Position numbers and translations under genes: made by a program | Shown: piece after piece, positions 23,098 to 35,407 of the stretch | Position numbering within the stretch: the stretch's first letter is position 1 | Layout of the letters: every line of letters starts with the position of its first letter | Origin: Tricholomella constricta | Lineage: Eukaryota; Basidiomycota; Agaricomycetes; Agaricales; Lyophyllaceae | Direction: 5' to 3' | NCBI GenBank assembly: GCA_013368375.1 | Contig: JAACJP010000001.1 | Span: forward strand, 1,054,001-1,118,000 | Length of the DNA: 64,000 bases | Notes under the pieces: generated by a model | Seen by the model: the letters and a program-made list of their open reading frames with translations, nothing else | What the model was told of the DNA's origin: nothing | Database searches by the model: none

Positions 23098-24394
23098 TTA
23101 ACCACGGTCGCAAGAATTCGGAGAAGTGGTCCTCAATAAAGGGTCCTCTTCTCCATAATTCTCAATAGCTTCCGCGGCGAGTTCGTCTACCTCGGGCGAT
23201 ACACCCTCTAAATGGCGAATGTGTTTTTGCACCATATTATAGACCATCCTAAGAACTGTCTGAGAGAATACAGGAGACATGCAACAAAGACACGAACCAA
23301 CTTGTAAAGACTGCAACGACGAGACCACCGGCTATTAAAAGGCCGTTGATGACTTTCGTTTCTAGACTCCTAGTTAGTCAGGCGTATTGGAAGGTAAGTG
23401 AACTCTATCACGGGTATCCATGTGGCCACGTTGATCACCATCAGAAAGCGCAGCAATTCGGGAGCCAATGAAGACATGAAGAACAAGCTTGGGAAAGACA
23501 AAGAATGTGGCTGTTATAAATTGCAACAACGACACAGCCTTGATGGACTTTCACGGGACATTAATCATGATCGACGACCCACATTACTAGAGAACTTACT
23601 GCAAACAAGGAATTTGAATATACCCAAGGGGGGAACGGTGAAATGCGAATCAGAATTATCAGAGGTAAACCTTTCGCCCTCTTCTGCGGAGTAAGGAACC
23701 CATGTACTGAAACATAAAGTGGAACGTACGACAACAGATTCCAGAGCTTGCCATTTTTCATTGTGGTCTGACCATTGGAGGAGACGTTTGCTGAAGAAAA
23801 AGCGCAAGACCAGAAATACCAAAGCGGCTCCGACAACAGAGGCAGTGGATGCAATGAAGAAGCCCTTCATCCCGTAAGCAAAACCGCACAAAGTAACGAG
23901 GGTAGTATGGCCAATCAAAGGCGGGAAAGATATAAGGACTAAGAGCGTCGATCATTAATATTGATGAGAACGGCCTGAAAAGTCTACACACCAATTGCAC
24001 CAGCGAGTGCAAGCCATCCAAAATATGTCTCTGCCAACATCCGAGCATGGTCATAGAGAGATTGTGCAATCCGTGCCGGAGTTACGACCACGACGAAGGT
24101 ACCTACGAAAGCTTTAGGCCACAGCAGATTTGAAATAGAATTGGCCAACCTATGCATATGTAAAATAATACCAAAAGCCAGATGAAGATCTAGGCAATAT
24201 TAGCGCCAAAGCATTAGGTTAAAAGCTGAGATTCTGACCTTCCCGAGAATGTGCAAGGCCTTGTACCTTCGGACTACAATACCGACATTTTCTTTGATCA
24301 TTGGTATTGGGCTGCGTATCGTTTTCGCAACCATGATGGTTGGAATGAACCATCGAACGCCGGTTGCGCGATTCGTCAAGTCGAAGAGCGTCAC
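23098..24394 (-). CDS. TVP38: Tvp38/TMEM64 family (VTT/SNARE-associated) membrane protein
   Basis: Multi-exon gene read from about 24390 to a stop at 23098. Recognised exons: RRYKALHILGK; IFIWLLVLFYICIG; a segment with TPARIAQSLYDHARML; LISFPPLIGHTTLVTLCGFAYG; KGLPLIILIRISPFPPWVYS; a segment with FFVFPKLVLHVFIGSRIAAL; GLLIAGGLVVAVFTSW; and a soluble acidic tail ending GEEDPLL then NSCDRG. The GHT...CGFAYG and R(I/V)SP(F)P...YSN motifs are those of the VTT/DedA-like domain of Tvp38. The family sits in Golgi or ER membranes and is linked to lipid scrambling and vesicle traffic. The first exon and start codon are not resolved; the gene is divergent from 24434, so the two may share a very short promoter. 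Confidence 0.82.
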
Positions 24395-24433
24395 GTGGCG
24401 TCACTGCCTTTGACGTGTCCCGACTGCCGTTCA

Positions 24434-25911
24434 ATGGAAAAATTCAGCGCTTATCGGGTGGGTGTATTCCAGTATGCCTCGAGCTCGAGTATAACGACTT
24501 GATTATATTACTTTAGGATCCAGGGACTGGAATACAGGTCTGTGAAGCCTACGGACTCAAGCTCAACGTGCCTTTGACGATACGAGACTTCAGCCATTCC
24601 TCACACCTGTGCCTCCTTTAGGATCAGACCTGCTGGAAAAGGCAACCCTGCCTTTGAGATACCTTATTGGCGCTATCAGGACTGCACTAGTGCTTGTGCT
24701 TCTCGCAGTCTATGTTGCACTCGTTCCGGGGTTTTGCATCATCTTTGTGAGCCTCCGGCAGTCTTATGCGTTCTAGTATCAATAGCTCATGCAAGTAGGC
24801 TCCAAGTCCCCCGTTATACCGCACTATCTCTCATTTTCTCACAGCTATTCTCGCTCGTGCCACTCTCTTGGTCTTGGGTTTCTTTTGGATTACAGCGGAG
24901 CAAGTAAGGAGGAAAAGAGGGTACGACCAAGCTTCATTGGGAAGCGACAGCAGTTGTATTCACCTGCATTTTAGGAGGGGTCACCAAAAGGAACCATGGG
25001 ATCCGCGAGCTGGTGATATCATCGTGTCCAATTGGGTTTCCTGGATCGAACTCTTGTGGCTTGCCTTTCGGTATACCTCTCCCGAGCGTTATGTGTCATT
25101 ATCATTGAAGATGCATTCCCAGATTCAACCCTATATTTGTCCTTCCGGTCTCAGATGCCGTGACTACAACCTCCACTTCAGCTGAGAGTTCGAGCCCGAT
25201 CTCTCACACCCCAGGCCGACGGACTGGAACTGGATCCGCAAATATTCAATCTCCTCAGAATGCTGCGACTGTCGCAGTCCCCATTCTTGGTTTCCGACGC
25301 GTTTCTCTCCTTTCAATGATCCGACTGACTGGTCAGGTTCCTCCATTCGGTCATTCGAGTTGTGGCCCGCCTCCGAGTACCCTCGAGGACGTGCGAAAAA
25401 CAGCGGATAGACCGATCGTCGTATTTCCCGAATGCACGACCAGCAATGGAAGGAGTCTTCTCCGTTTCGCTAAAATCTTCCATCAAGAGGTACCTGTGAA
25501 AAATTATCAGGTGTTTGTCATGTGTGTGAGGTGTGTATTACTCTCGGAATCTGATTTTTTTCCGTTTCTTAGTTCACTTGAACCTCTAGATACGATCCTC
25601 CGACGACCTTGGCACCCACGTTGGCGTTGTCCATTCCATCGACATTATTCAATCCCCTTCCTCACCTCTTTTCACTAGCTGCATTCATCTATCCGCTGAC
25701 AATCTCCATCCGTTTGCTCGCTCCATCCGAATCGCCTAGCTCTCAAATTTTCATCGTTAGCGAAATTATCACAGAATCTGCTTATATTGATGATCAACTG
25801 ACGGAGGTGTGTGCGACATTGATCGCTCAAATTGGAAAAATGAAGAGAACAGGCATGGGGTGGGAGCACAAGGCGAGCTTACTGGGTTTCTACAGGGGCA
25901 AACGGAAATAA
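24434..25911 (+). CDS. LOA1: LOA1/Vps66-like lysophospholipid acyltransferase
   Basis: ATG 24434 opens MEKFSAYR, followed by small exons giving DPGTGIQ and PFLTPVPPLGSDLLEK, then hydrophobic segments (LVLVLLAVYVALVPG; ATLLVLGFFWIT). The catalytic region shows DIIVSNWVSWIELLWLAFR in the place of the usual HX4D block and IVVFPECTTSNGRSLL, the PlsC-type FPEGT block. The final exon starts near 25589 and ends at TAA 25909-25911. By family it is an ER or lipid-droplet acyl-CoA:lysophosphatidate (or related) acyltransferase. Several short introns (for example after 24457, 24528, 25068 and 25530). Exon joins before 24850 are less certain. Confidence 0.78.
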
Positions 25912-26313
25912 TGCATTACTGATGCGCGCTGGGAAATACATTTGTTGCAGTGAGGTATCTGCCATCGTGCGAGATGAAAATATGAGGTGAAAGACAACTT
26001 GAGTGACTGTAACGTATGTTGGCAGTGTGAAAGGCGAATGGTCACCTCAGGCGACTGAGAAAATGATGCAACATGAATCAAGGATTGAGTTATGTTCGAG
26101 GCTTGAGTTCACAGACGTTGGTAGAATATCGGAAACTGCACAAGGAGTTCGAGGTGAGTCCGTCTATATGCTTCCTTCGACGCTGGACTCACAATGCTAT
26201 GGAGTTCGATGATCTGGCGATTTGATAAGATGTATCAGATTTGTCAAGACAGAAATCATAGTACGAACGAGTAATACTGGTGCAGGTCTGTCATGCTGAT
26301 TGGAAGTCCTGAC
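25912..26313. other. Convergent intergenic gap
   Basis: About 400 bp between two convergent genes (stop at 25911 on plus, stop at 26314 on minus). No further gene recognised; it should hold both 3' ends. Confidence 0.5.
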
Positions 26314-27830
26314 TTAAAAGTTATTGGGCTGCTGCGAGCCAGGCACCTGCTCACAGGGGGCATTCCATTGGTCCGTGATGTGCCCGACGACATGGTCGTA
26401 GTCATATTTCCAAGCTTCCAGAGTCAAGCCGCGACTTGCATAGTCATACTGCTCCTCATACTGCTCAGGCTCGTGGTCGACTCCGGTGGCAAGGTAAGAG
26501 TGAGAAGAAGCCATGCCAGCTTCGTCCAAGGCGCAATGAGGGGAGCGATGGCGTGCCGGAAAGCGGTACTGGGAATAGTAGCGGTATGCTGGAGATTCAT
26601 AATGGTAGGCTGGTGGAGAAGAGCCGCGGTGGTAATATTCGTAGTCGTTTGTTCTGAGGTGGTAGTAATCGTTTGGGTGCATGTCTCTGCGGTCATCGTT
26701 AGACCATTGACGAGGACTACGCGCTCGGCCCTCGGGAGAACGAGAACGAGCGGGGCGACGCGAGAAAATCTGTGGATCCACCAGTGGCATGGTTTATATA
26801 TTATATAAGGCGTCCGATTCCAAAGCATGATATGAACAAACCTCAGGCCTCCCACTAACTCTGACACGCTGTCCACCTAGAAGCGTGTTGTCAAGCTCTA
26901 AGATGGCACGTTCGGCATCCTCTTTCGAGAAGTATTCTATGAAGCTAACGTTTGCGAATAAATCAGACCTGAGGGACGGGACATTGGTAGGTGGCGTGTT
27001 ACCCTCGTCCGCGCTGTCGTTTGTCCAGATCACAATAGGCAACAAAACCACCTGAAATTCTTCCAAAGTCTTTCAATTCCTGCCCCCAAAGTGAGATGCA
27101 AAGATTATAAACAAGGCTGTTCCAACCTGCCAGCGAATCTTGCGAGGGATATTAGATACAACGACAGGGTATCGGCACTGGACATTGGCGGGCGTCAGCC
27201 TGGCGGTCAAAAGGAAATTGGCGCGAGAAGTTGAGAAATTTGGTGGAGAGGTGACCTTGGCTTCAGCAGCACGCTTGGAATTGTATCCGTGCTGATGTTG
27301 CCTTCGACGGATAAGGTGTTTTTGTGCAAAGGGCGCGCAAATTCGACTACAATATCTATCAAAAACCCGAATTTTGTTGTGAAAACGAGTTCCAGGATGA
27401 ATACAAAAACTTTTTGCCTTGACCAAGGAAAGGTCGCTTTCGGAATGTCTCCACAACGTCCTGTGCATCCTAGAGACGGACGTCCAAGGCGCTTAGGTCT
27501 GCCCTTATGCAGTGGATAACTAGATCTGACCTTCTGCGATTGAAACTCTACAAAAGCATAATCTTTGGGGAGCTGAAAACACAGATCGGTAGATCGTCGG
27601 AACAAGCTCATACCGTGTACTAGCTTGACCTCTGTGATTTTTCCGTAACTGGAAAGATGCTAAAATGTGTTTGGGCATGAGATAAGCGAGAAACACGTCG
27701 AAAACTGCCCTGAGTAGCTCATACCTTGGCAAGGGCCTTGTGGTTTACATATTTCGGAAGATCTACGCGTCCCGCAGTCAGCAAGCGACTCTTCCGGGTT
27801 CAAACTAAGACAGCCGAACTTCGAAAATAC
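26314..27830 (-). CDS. SR-like RNA-binding protein with two RRM domains
   Basis: Read from about 27830 to the stop at 26314. The first RRM is assembled from LTAGRVDLPKYVNHKAL, YGKITEVKLVH and DYAFVEFQS. The second is assembled from YPVVVSNIPRKIRW, QELKDFGRISGGFVAYCDLD and NVSFIEYFSKEDAERAILEL then DNTLLGGQRVRVSGRPE. The second resembles the RRM2 of Npl3/SRSF1-type proteins (W-Q-(D/E)-L-K-D then a K-E-D-A helix). The C-terminal exon (from about 26790) is low-complexity, rich in Arg, Ser, Tyr and His (RRPARSRSPEGRARSP). Likely a nuclear pre-mRNA splicing or export factor. The true start codon and some exon edges are unresolved. Confidence 0.72.
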
Positions 27831-28034
27831 AGGCGCTTAGAGGGCGGGGGTGTTAACATGACGAGTGGAGGTATAGCAAAATTGTAGCAGGCTAAAATGC
27901 AATGAAAGAATAACCACTTCGTCAATTTCAGGCTCCGCGACACTGTGAAATTTACATCCGCTCCGTGACCACTTCCGATCTTCCATTGTGTAAATTACAT
28001 CTAGTCCACACTAGATATCCTATATGCGTGTATA

Positions 28035-29916
<1,882 letters not shown>

Positions 29917-29993
29917 AGGTAACTAATAAGTAAAAGTTTTTGGGCTTGCTCGTGCCAGTTGGAGTGAACGCTCTACGTTTTGTTGGGTCAATA

Positions 29994-30916
29994 CACAAGA
30001 GGCAAACGACGAGGCGGTTTGATCTCAACCGCCCCTAAGGCGGTTGACTTATGTATGACTTGTGCTTGACCAAGGGGGTGTCACATGTGACATTCCTTAT
30101 ATAGGGTTAGTTAGTTAGTCCAAGCCACCAGGTCGTTAAAAAAAAATATGACAGTTTAAAGGGACTTGTCCTTGGCTCAGGAAAAACGCTTCTTGATCCT
30201 CCTCCACCACAGCGAGCTACTTTCCCACGCTCGCAGTAGGAGGCAGATCGCTCGCAGAAATGCAAGCACCTAGCGTAAATACATTCGAATTCCATAGACC
30301 CAAGAACCCTCCCAACGCGAGTTATGCTGAGCGTGCACGCCTAACCGCAACACCGCAACGAAGCACAGGAAAACGCAAGGAACAAGAAATCACCACACCC
30401 CAAACACCCACCCGCAAGATCGCACGCCCCGGACCCCGCATCACCCCCCTAAGCATGCGGGAATCAGACATGGACACGTCGTCCGGGGAAGAGGAAACAC
30501 CACCCACCGCAAACCACCCCACCGAACAAGTCATCATCCAACTCCTCAACATCGTCGCCGACAAACTCGCGCACTTCTCAGACCACCACAACTGGGAACC
30601 GGAAACCCGGGAACTTACCAAGACCATCGTGTCGAAGTTCTTCCCCGAAGTCCTCAGACCGCCAGGTGTGTACCCAACATCCAGCAATGTGGCTGACTCC
30701 GTACCAGAATCAAGAAACAACGCGATGACCACAAAGGCAATCGAGGACCTCACCAAGGCCGTACACGCATTAAACGAGAGATTCGACGGCAACCCGAAGT
30801 CCGGCACCGGCAAGAACAGCAAGAGTACACCCCGTGATCCCCAAGGACCTAGGACGGTCATAGCCTCTGGACCGATCCTCAAACCATCCAAAGCCCCGTC
30901 CAAACCAAACCCCACC
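29994..30916 (+). mobile_element. Truncated CAC-type inverted-repeat element (left end only)
   Basis: Starts CACAAGAGGCAAAC after ATA, and the first 95 bp closely follow the left end of the 13352-14737 element, including AACCGCCCC and TTGACTT subterminal motifs. Unlike that copy it has a TATA-like box (TTATATAGG near 30097) and an open frame from 30260. It is cut off at 30917 by the element D LTR, and no right end is found. Probably the 5' part of a longer, gene-carrying relative. Confidence 0.6.
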
Positions 30917-30919
30917 TGT
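30260..30919 (+). CDS. Unrecognised ORF in CAC-type element, 3' truncated
   Basis: ATG 30260, about 219 codons before the frame runs into the element D LTR. Rich in Pro, Thr, Arg and Ser at the N-terminus (TGKRKEQE, TPTRKIARPGPR), then a helical-looking segment (TEQVIIQLLNIVADKLAHF; TTKAIEDLTKAVHALNERF). No zinc finger, catalytic motif or membrane segment. The style resembles the N-terminal part of a LINE ORF1 or another nucleic-acid-binding transposon protein, but I cannot name it. A clear codon-biased frame with a plausible promoter argues that it is real. Confidence 0.5.
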
Positions 30920-31386
30920 TAGGGCGACCTCACGAGCAGAGCTGAGTCGTACTGGCAGAGGGGAATCCGAAGTTATATTAAGTACAGTAAGGAATGTAAA
31001 GAGGGGCTTACCTGGCAGAGGGGAATCCGAAGAGAATAGACTAAGGATCCCCAATGCCAGTGGGCCGACTATATACGAGTACTGTACATAATAATCAAGG
31101 AATGGTCTGCGGCGCGTGTATGGACATGTTCCCGACGCTGTCCGATCCTCGTGGCTCAGGGTACGGACACGAGTGGGGACAGCCGACGTCGGGATGTCAG
31201 GTGGTCGGGATCGGCGTCGGGCGCACACAGGGAGAGATGGGAAACGACAGGAAGTGTGTAAGTATATACGCCGACGCTTGGGTCGGAGCGTCGGGGGTCA
31301 GGATCGCGAACGGTCGGGGGAGCGATCGCATGGGCGGGGGGACGATCGGTGAGCGTCGGAGGGCGCGAGAGGGAGTTCCCCTAACA
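30917..31386 (-). repeat. Element D 3' LTR
   Basis: 470 bp, TGTTAGGG...CCTAACA. A polypurine tract (seven G on the sense strand, complement of 31387-31400) abuts it. Confidence 0.93.
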
Positions 31387-34300
31387 TCACCCCCCCTCTT
31401 GAATTGCAACGGCTCGGTGCGGGGTGACGGTGGCGAAGACGGCGGGGGACAGAGTGAAGATGCCACGGATGTGGCGCACGGCGTCAGGATTGTCGCGGTG
31501 GAATTTGCGCACCAGGTCGGGGGCGGCGACATTCTCCCGGGGCTCCCACGAAGCTTCTTCGTAGCCGTAGCCTTTCCACAAGATTTTGTACTGAAGTTTC
31601 TTGCGGAAGATGCGGCTGTCGAGGATTTTGTGGACTTCGTAGTGGGGCTCGTCATTGATGATATCTGGGGGCAGCGGTGGATCAGACTGCCGACCTTCGA
31701 TGGGGTCAGCGACGGCGGGGACAAGCTTTACGACGTGGAAGACCGGATGGATGCGCTTCATGGACTGAGGCAGCAGGAGGCGGTATGCGAGCGGGCCGAC
31801 TCGCCTTTGCACGACGAAAGGGCCGAGGTAGCAATGCGACAACTTCTTAGATGGTCGGGTCATAGAAATGTCGGTCGCGTCCAAGTACACCTTGTCGCCA
31901 GGCTGGTAGTCGGGCGCGGGGGCGTGTCGTTGGTTGTAATACCGCTCCATGTCGTCCTTTGCCTTTGCAAGCACCGCCTTGGCTTCCTCCTGGGCTTCCT
32001 TCATGCGCTCCACGAACTCGTCGGCCGACTCGTTCGTGGAAGCGCCCCGACGCGGCTCAAAGCCCATGCGCGGATGCCGACCAGTGTCGAGCAGGAAGGG
32101 GGTCTGCTGCATCGCCGAATGTACATGGTTGTTGTAACTGAATTCGGTGTCGGGCAGGAGGTCCTCCCAGTCGTTCTGACACTCGTTGCAGAAGACCCGC
32201 AAGAACTGTTCCAGCTCCTGGTTGACGCGCTCAGTCTGCCCGTCGGTCTGCGGGAGGTACGCCGTCGAAGCCGACAGCTTGATACCCAGGAGTCGGTACA
32301 GCTCGCGCGTGAACTCGGCGACAAACTGTGGACCTCGATCGGAGACGAATGCGTCGGGGAGACCGTGCAGCTTCCAGACGTGACGACGGTAGAGGTTGGC
32401 AGCTCCCAAGGCTGAACAGGTCGTATGCGATGCGATGAAGTGCGCTCGCTTTCCGACCGAATCCACGACGTTCATGATCGCGTCGTGGCCGTTGGACTCG
32501 GGGAGCTCAGTGATGAAGTCCACCGATACGACGTTCCAGCGACCTTCGGGGATTGGGAGCGGCTGCAGCTGTCCGGGGGGGAGTTGGCGGCGGGGTTTCG
32601 TGCGCAAGCACATGTCGCAGGTGCTGGTGTAGGAACCGACAAAGCGCGACATCTGGGGCCACCAGTAGTTGCGCGACACCAGCTCTAACGTCTTCCAGCG
32701 ACCCGGGTGACCGGCGACCTTGGAGTCGTGGTGCTGTTCCACAATGCGTCGGCGAAGGTCAGGAACGTTCGGGACATAGATCCGTCCACGGAACGTGAGC
32801 AGACCGCTTTCCTCCCCCCACTCGCCGAAGCGTAGGGAGCGACCGGCAGTCTTGGATGCCTTGACCAGTTGCGCCGCTTTCGCGACCGCGTCCTCCTGTG
32901 CGCCGTCGCGATTGCCCTTGCGAATTGCCTTCAGTACATCGTCTTCTTCTCCGACCAGTACTAGACCTTCGGTCGCGCGAATCGCGAAGAACTCGGGTTT
33001 GAGGAGTACAATGTCGGCATTGTCGCGACTTCCGTCGCCGTGATCAGCGCGACGCGACAGGGCGTCGGGTTTGCCCATGCTGCGTCCTGGACGGTGGTGG
33101 AGGGTAAAGTCGAAGTTGGCGAGGTAGAGCGACCAGCGGGCTTGCCGCCGATTGAGTTTCTTCGCGGTGAGGAAGTACTCAAGGTTCTTGTGGTCGGTCA
33201 AGATCTCCACCTTGTGCTTTGCGCCTTCCACAAAATGTCGCCACTCCTCCAGAGACCGGATGATCGCCAGCATCTCCTTGTCGTGGATCTCGTAGTTCCG
33301 CTCGACTGCGTTCAAGCTCTTCAAGTAGAACACGACCGGGTGCCACTTGCCATCGGACGGCGACTCTTGCGACAGGACCGCGCCTGTCGCGAAGTCGGAC
33401 GAGTCAGCTTCGATGTGGTACAGTCGGTCGTCGTCGGGGAATGCAAGCACCGGTCGCGACGTGATCGCAGACTTCAGGAGGTCAAAGGCCGACTGCTCCG
33501 ACACTTCCCAGCGCCAGGCAACGTCCTTGCCCGTCAGATCAAACAGGGGTCGGGCGTGGTGCGAGAAGTCCTGGATGAACCGTCGGTAGAAATTGGTGAA
33601 GCCCAAGAACGCTTGCACCTCCTTCTTGTTCCTCAGCGCCGGCCACTCCGACACTCCAGCAACCTTGACCGGATCCATTTCCACTTGCCCATGCGAGATG
33701 ATCAGCCCAAGATACTCGACCTTGGTCTGTTCAAACTCGCATTTCTCGGGTTTTAAGAACAACTTATGTTCGCGGAGTCGGTCCAGCACGAGTCGCGCGA
33801 CCCGACGGTGTTCCTTGAGAGTCTTGGTGTAAATCAAGATATCGTCGAGGTACACGCAAACAACACCCTCGGCGATCAGATCGCGGAAGATATCATTCAT
33901 CATGGTCTGGAATGTGGCGGGGCTGTTCGTGAGGCCGAAGAACATGACAAGCGGCTCAAAGAGACCGCGGTTCGTCCGAAACGCTGCCTTCCACTCGTCG
34001 CCTTCCTTGATCCGAACGTTGTTGTACCCCCATCGGACGTCCAGCTTGGTGAAGTACCGCGCGCCGCGGAGGTTGTTCACCAGTTCGCTAATGAGCGGCA
34101 GTGGGTACCGGTTCTTCACCGTCAGCGCGTTGAGCGTCCGATAGTCCTGCACCAGCCGGAGCGCACCATCCTTCTTCTTGATGAAGAACACTGGCGAAGC
34201 CATGGGCGACTTCGACGGACGGATCCGACCCGACTCGAGGTTCTCCTTGAGGAACGCATCGAGCTTGACTTGCTCCACCGGCGACAGTGGGTAGACTTTG

Positions 34301-34815
34301 GTGCCGGACGGCGAAGCGCCCGGTTCCAACTCAATCGCGTGATCCCACTGTTTGCGATCGGGGAGTTCGTCAAACGCGACCTTGGAGAAAACGTCCTCAA
34401 AGTCGTGGAGGTGGGTCGGAACGGCGTCGCAGAACGACTTGGGGGCAGAGTTTGCGGCATGCGCTTCCGCGAGTCGCTGCGACGTCGTTTGACTGGCACG
34501 GATGTGCGCCACAGTCGGAGGAGGGTGGATCGCAGTCACAAAGATGCGGTCGCCGTTCAGGAAGGTCTCTGCAAGGAAGTCGTCCGACTCAGGATCGGGT
34601 TCCTCCATGACTGGGGTGTAGGGGGGGAATTCGTCCGTGTCAGAGTCGTCCTCGACGTAGGGGCTGGCCGGGGCACGCAGGTCCGGCTCTGTGGTCGGAA
34701 TTCCTTCCACCCGACAGGCCCGAATGGCAGCTCGCAGTTTGGTGCGCGAGCGCTGCTCTTCCTTGGCCTCAACCTTGCAGGTGTCGCAACGCGACGGCGC
34801 CCGACTCATTTTCAC
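31387..34815 (-). CDS. Element D pol: RT, RNase H, integrase, chromodomain (open, 1142 codons)
   Basis: Open frame on the minus strand. RT: VFFIKKKDG, VQDYRTLNALTVKNRYPLP, active site YLDD at residues 322-325 (33852-33841). RNase H: IEADSSDFATGA, HDKEMLAI, TDHKNLEYF. Integrase: HHCC module (HHDSKVAGH...CDMC), then SVDFITELP, VSDRGPQF and QTDGQTERVNQELEQ. The C-terminal chromodomain (YEVHKILDSR, LWKGYGYEEASWEPREN) is expected to steer integration to marked chromatin. All catalytic residues I can check are present. It would normally be the lower part of a Gag-Pol polyprotein; the upstream protease is broken in this copy, so activity would need help in trans. Confidence 0.9.
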   Translation of the reverse strand: MKMSRAPSRCDTCKVEAKEEQRSRTKLRAAIRACRVEGIPTTEPDLRAPASPYVEDDSDTDEFPPYTPVMEEPDPESDDFLAETFLNGDRIFVTAIHPPPTVAHIRASQTTSQRLAEAHAANSAPKSFCDAVPTHLHDFEDVFSKVAFDELPDRKQWDHAIELEPGASPSGTKVYPLSPVEQVKLDAFLKENLESGRIRPSKSPMASPVFFIKKKDGALRLVQDYRTLNALTVKNRYPLPLISELVNNLRGARYFTKLDVRWGYNNVRIKEGDEWKAAFRTNRGLFEPLVMFFGLTNSPATFQTMMNDIFRDLIAEGVVCVYLDDILIYTKTLKEHRRVARLVLDRLREHKLFLKPEKCEFEQTKVEYLGLIISHGQVEMDPVKVAGVSEWPALRNKKEVQAFLGFTNFYRRFIQDFSHHARPLFDLTGKDVAWRWEVSEQSAFDLLKSAITSRPVLAFPDDDRLYHIEADSSDFATGAVLSQESPSDGKWHPVVFYLKSLNAVERNYEIHDKEMLAIIRSLEEWRHFVEGAKHKVEILTDHKNLEYFLTAKKLNRRQARWSLYLANFDFTLHHRPGRSMGKPDALSRRADHGDGSRDNADIVLLKPEFFAIRATEGLVLVGEEDDVLKAIRKGNRDGAQEDAVAKAAQLVKASKTAGRSLRFGEWGEESGLLTFRGRIYVPNVPDLRRRIVEQHHDSKVAGHPGRWKTLELVSRNYWWPQMSRFVGSYTSTCDMCLRTKPRRQLPPGQLQPLPIPEGRWNVVSVDFITELPESNGHDAIMNVVDSVGKRAHFIASHTTCSALGAANLYRRHVWKLHGLPDAFVSDRGPQFVAEFTRELYRLLGIKLSASTAYLPQTDGQTERVNQELEQFLRVFCNECQNDWEDLLPDTEFSYNNHVHSAMQQTPFLLDTGRHPRMGFEPRRGASTNESADEFVERMKEAQEEAKAVLAKAKDDMERYYNQRHAPAPDYQPGDKVYLDATDISMTRPSKKLSHCYLGPFVVQRRVGPLAYRLLLPQSMKRIHPVFHVVKLVPAVADPIEGRQSDPPLPPDIINDEPHYEVHKILDSRIFRKKLQYKILWKGYGYEEASWEPRENVAAPDLVRKFHRDNPDAVRHIRGIFTLSPAVFATVTPHRAVAIQEGG

Positions 34816-35396
34816 CTTTTTCGTTGCCCAATCAATGTCGGGGTTGTGGTCTCGAGGATGAGATCCTGCTTCCCGATGCCTGCGACCGCAAACAGCACCC
34901 GTTCGGAGTGACCGTCGTAGCGTAGAACTGCGTCTACAACGTATTTGATGGCGCCCGCTTGATTAGGGGTCCCATTGACGTTATAGGCTAGTGACGGGCG
35001 GTTCAGCTGTCGGGTCTTCAACTTGTGCTTCTCCACGAAGGCGGTGTTAATGAAACATCCCGTGGCTCCGCTGTCGACAAGGGCAGTGATCACGTGTGTC
35101 TCCTGGGTGTCGATGGTCTCGAGCTCGACCTTGAGCGACAGGGATAAGGGGTCGGGGGAGGCGGCGATCACAAAGCGACGGGGCAGTCATTTTTCCCAGC
35201 GTGGTAGCCCGCGACGCGACTTTGCGGTCGGCTGGGCCGGAGCGACCGAAGGAGATGGCGATGGGTCGGGGGAGGATTGTACGTCTTCGTCGATTGGTTC
35301 ACCCGTAGAAGTAGCAGCAATATTAAGTATATTGGGGTACTCTATGGACAGGGGGGCGAACCGATTACGACTAGACAACGGGGGCGTACTTTTCAC
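34812..35396 (-). pseudogene. Element D protease segment (broken)
   Basis: Two frame pieces. The upstream piece ends in a stop at 35187-35189 where element A has CGA (WEK then R). The downstream piece (35171-34812) holds the aspartic protease site LVDSGATGCF, but about 16 nt are lost near 34850 relative to element A, removing the GFNWLKNHN stretch and shifting frame before pol. Confidence 0.82.
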
Positions 35397-35407
35397 CCAT
35401 TGTGCGA

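Noticed and set aside
31054..34911. Long plus-strand open frames (453 and 381 codons) opposite element D pol
   Set aside because: They lie antisense to a clear RT-integrase frame with strong GC bias and show no domain; they are shadows.
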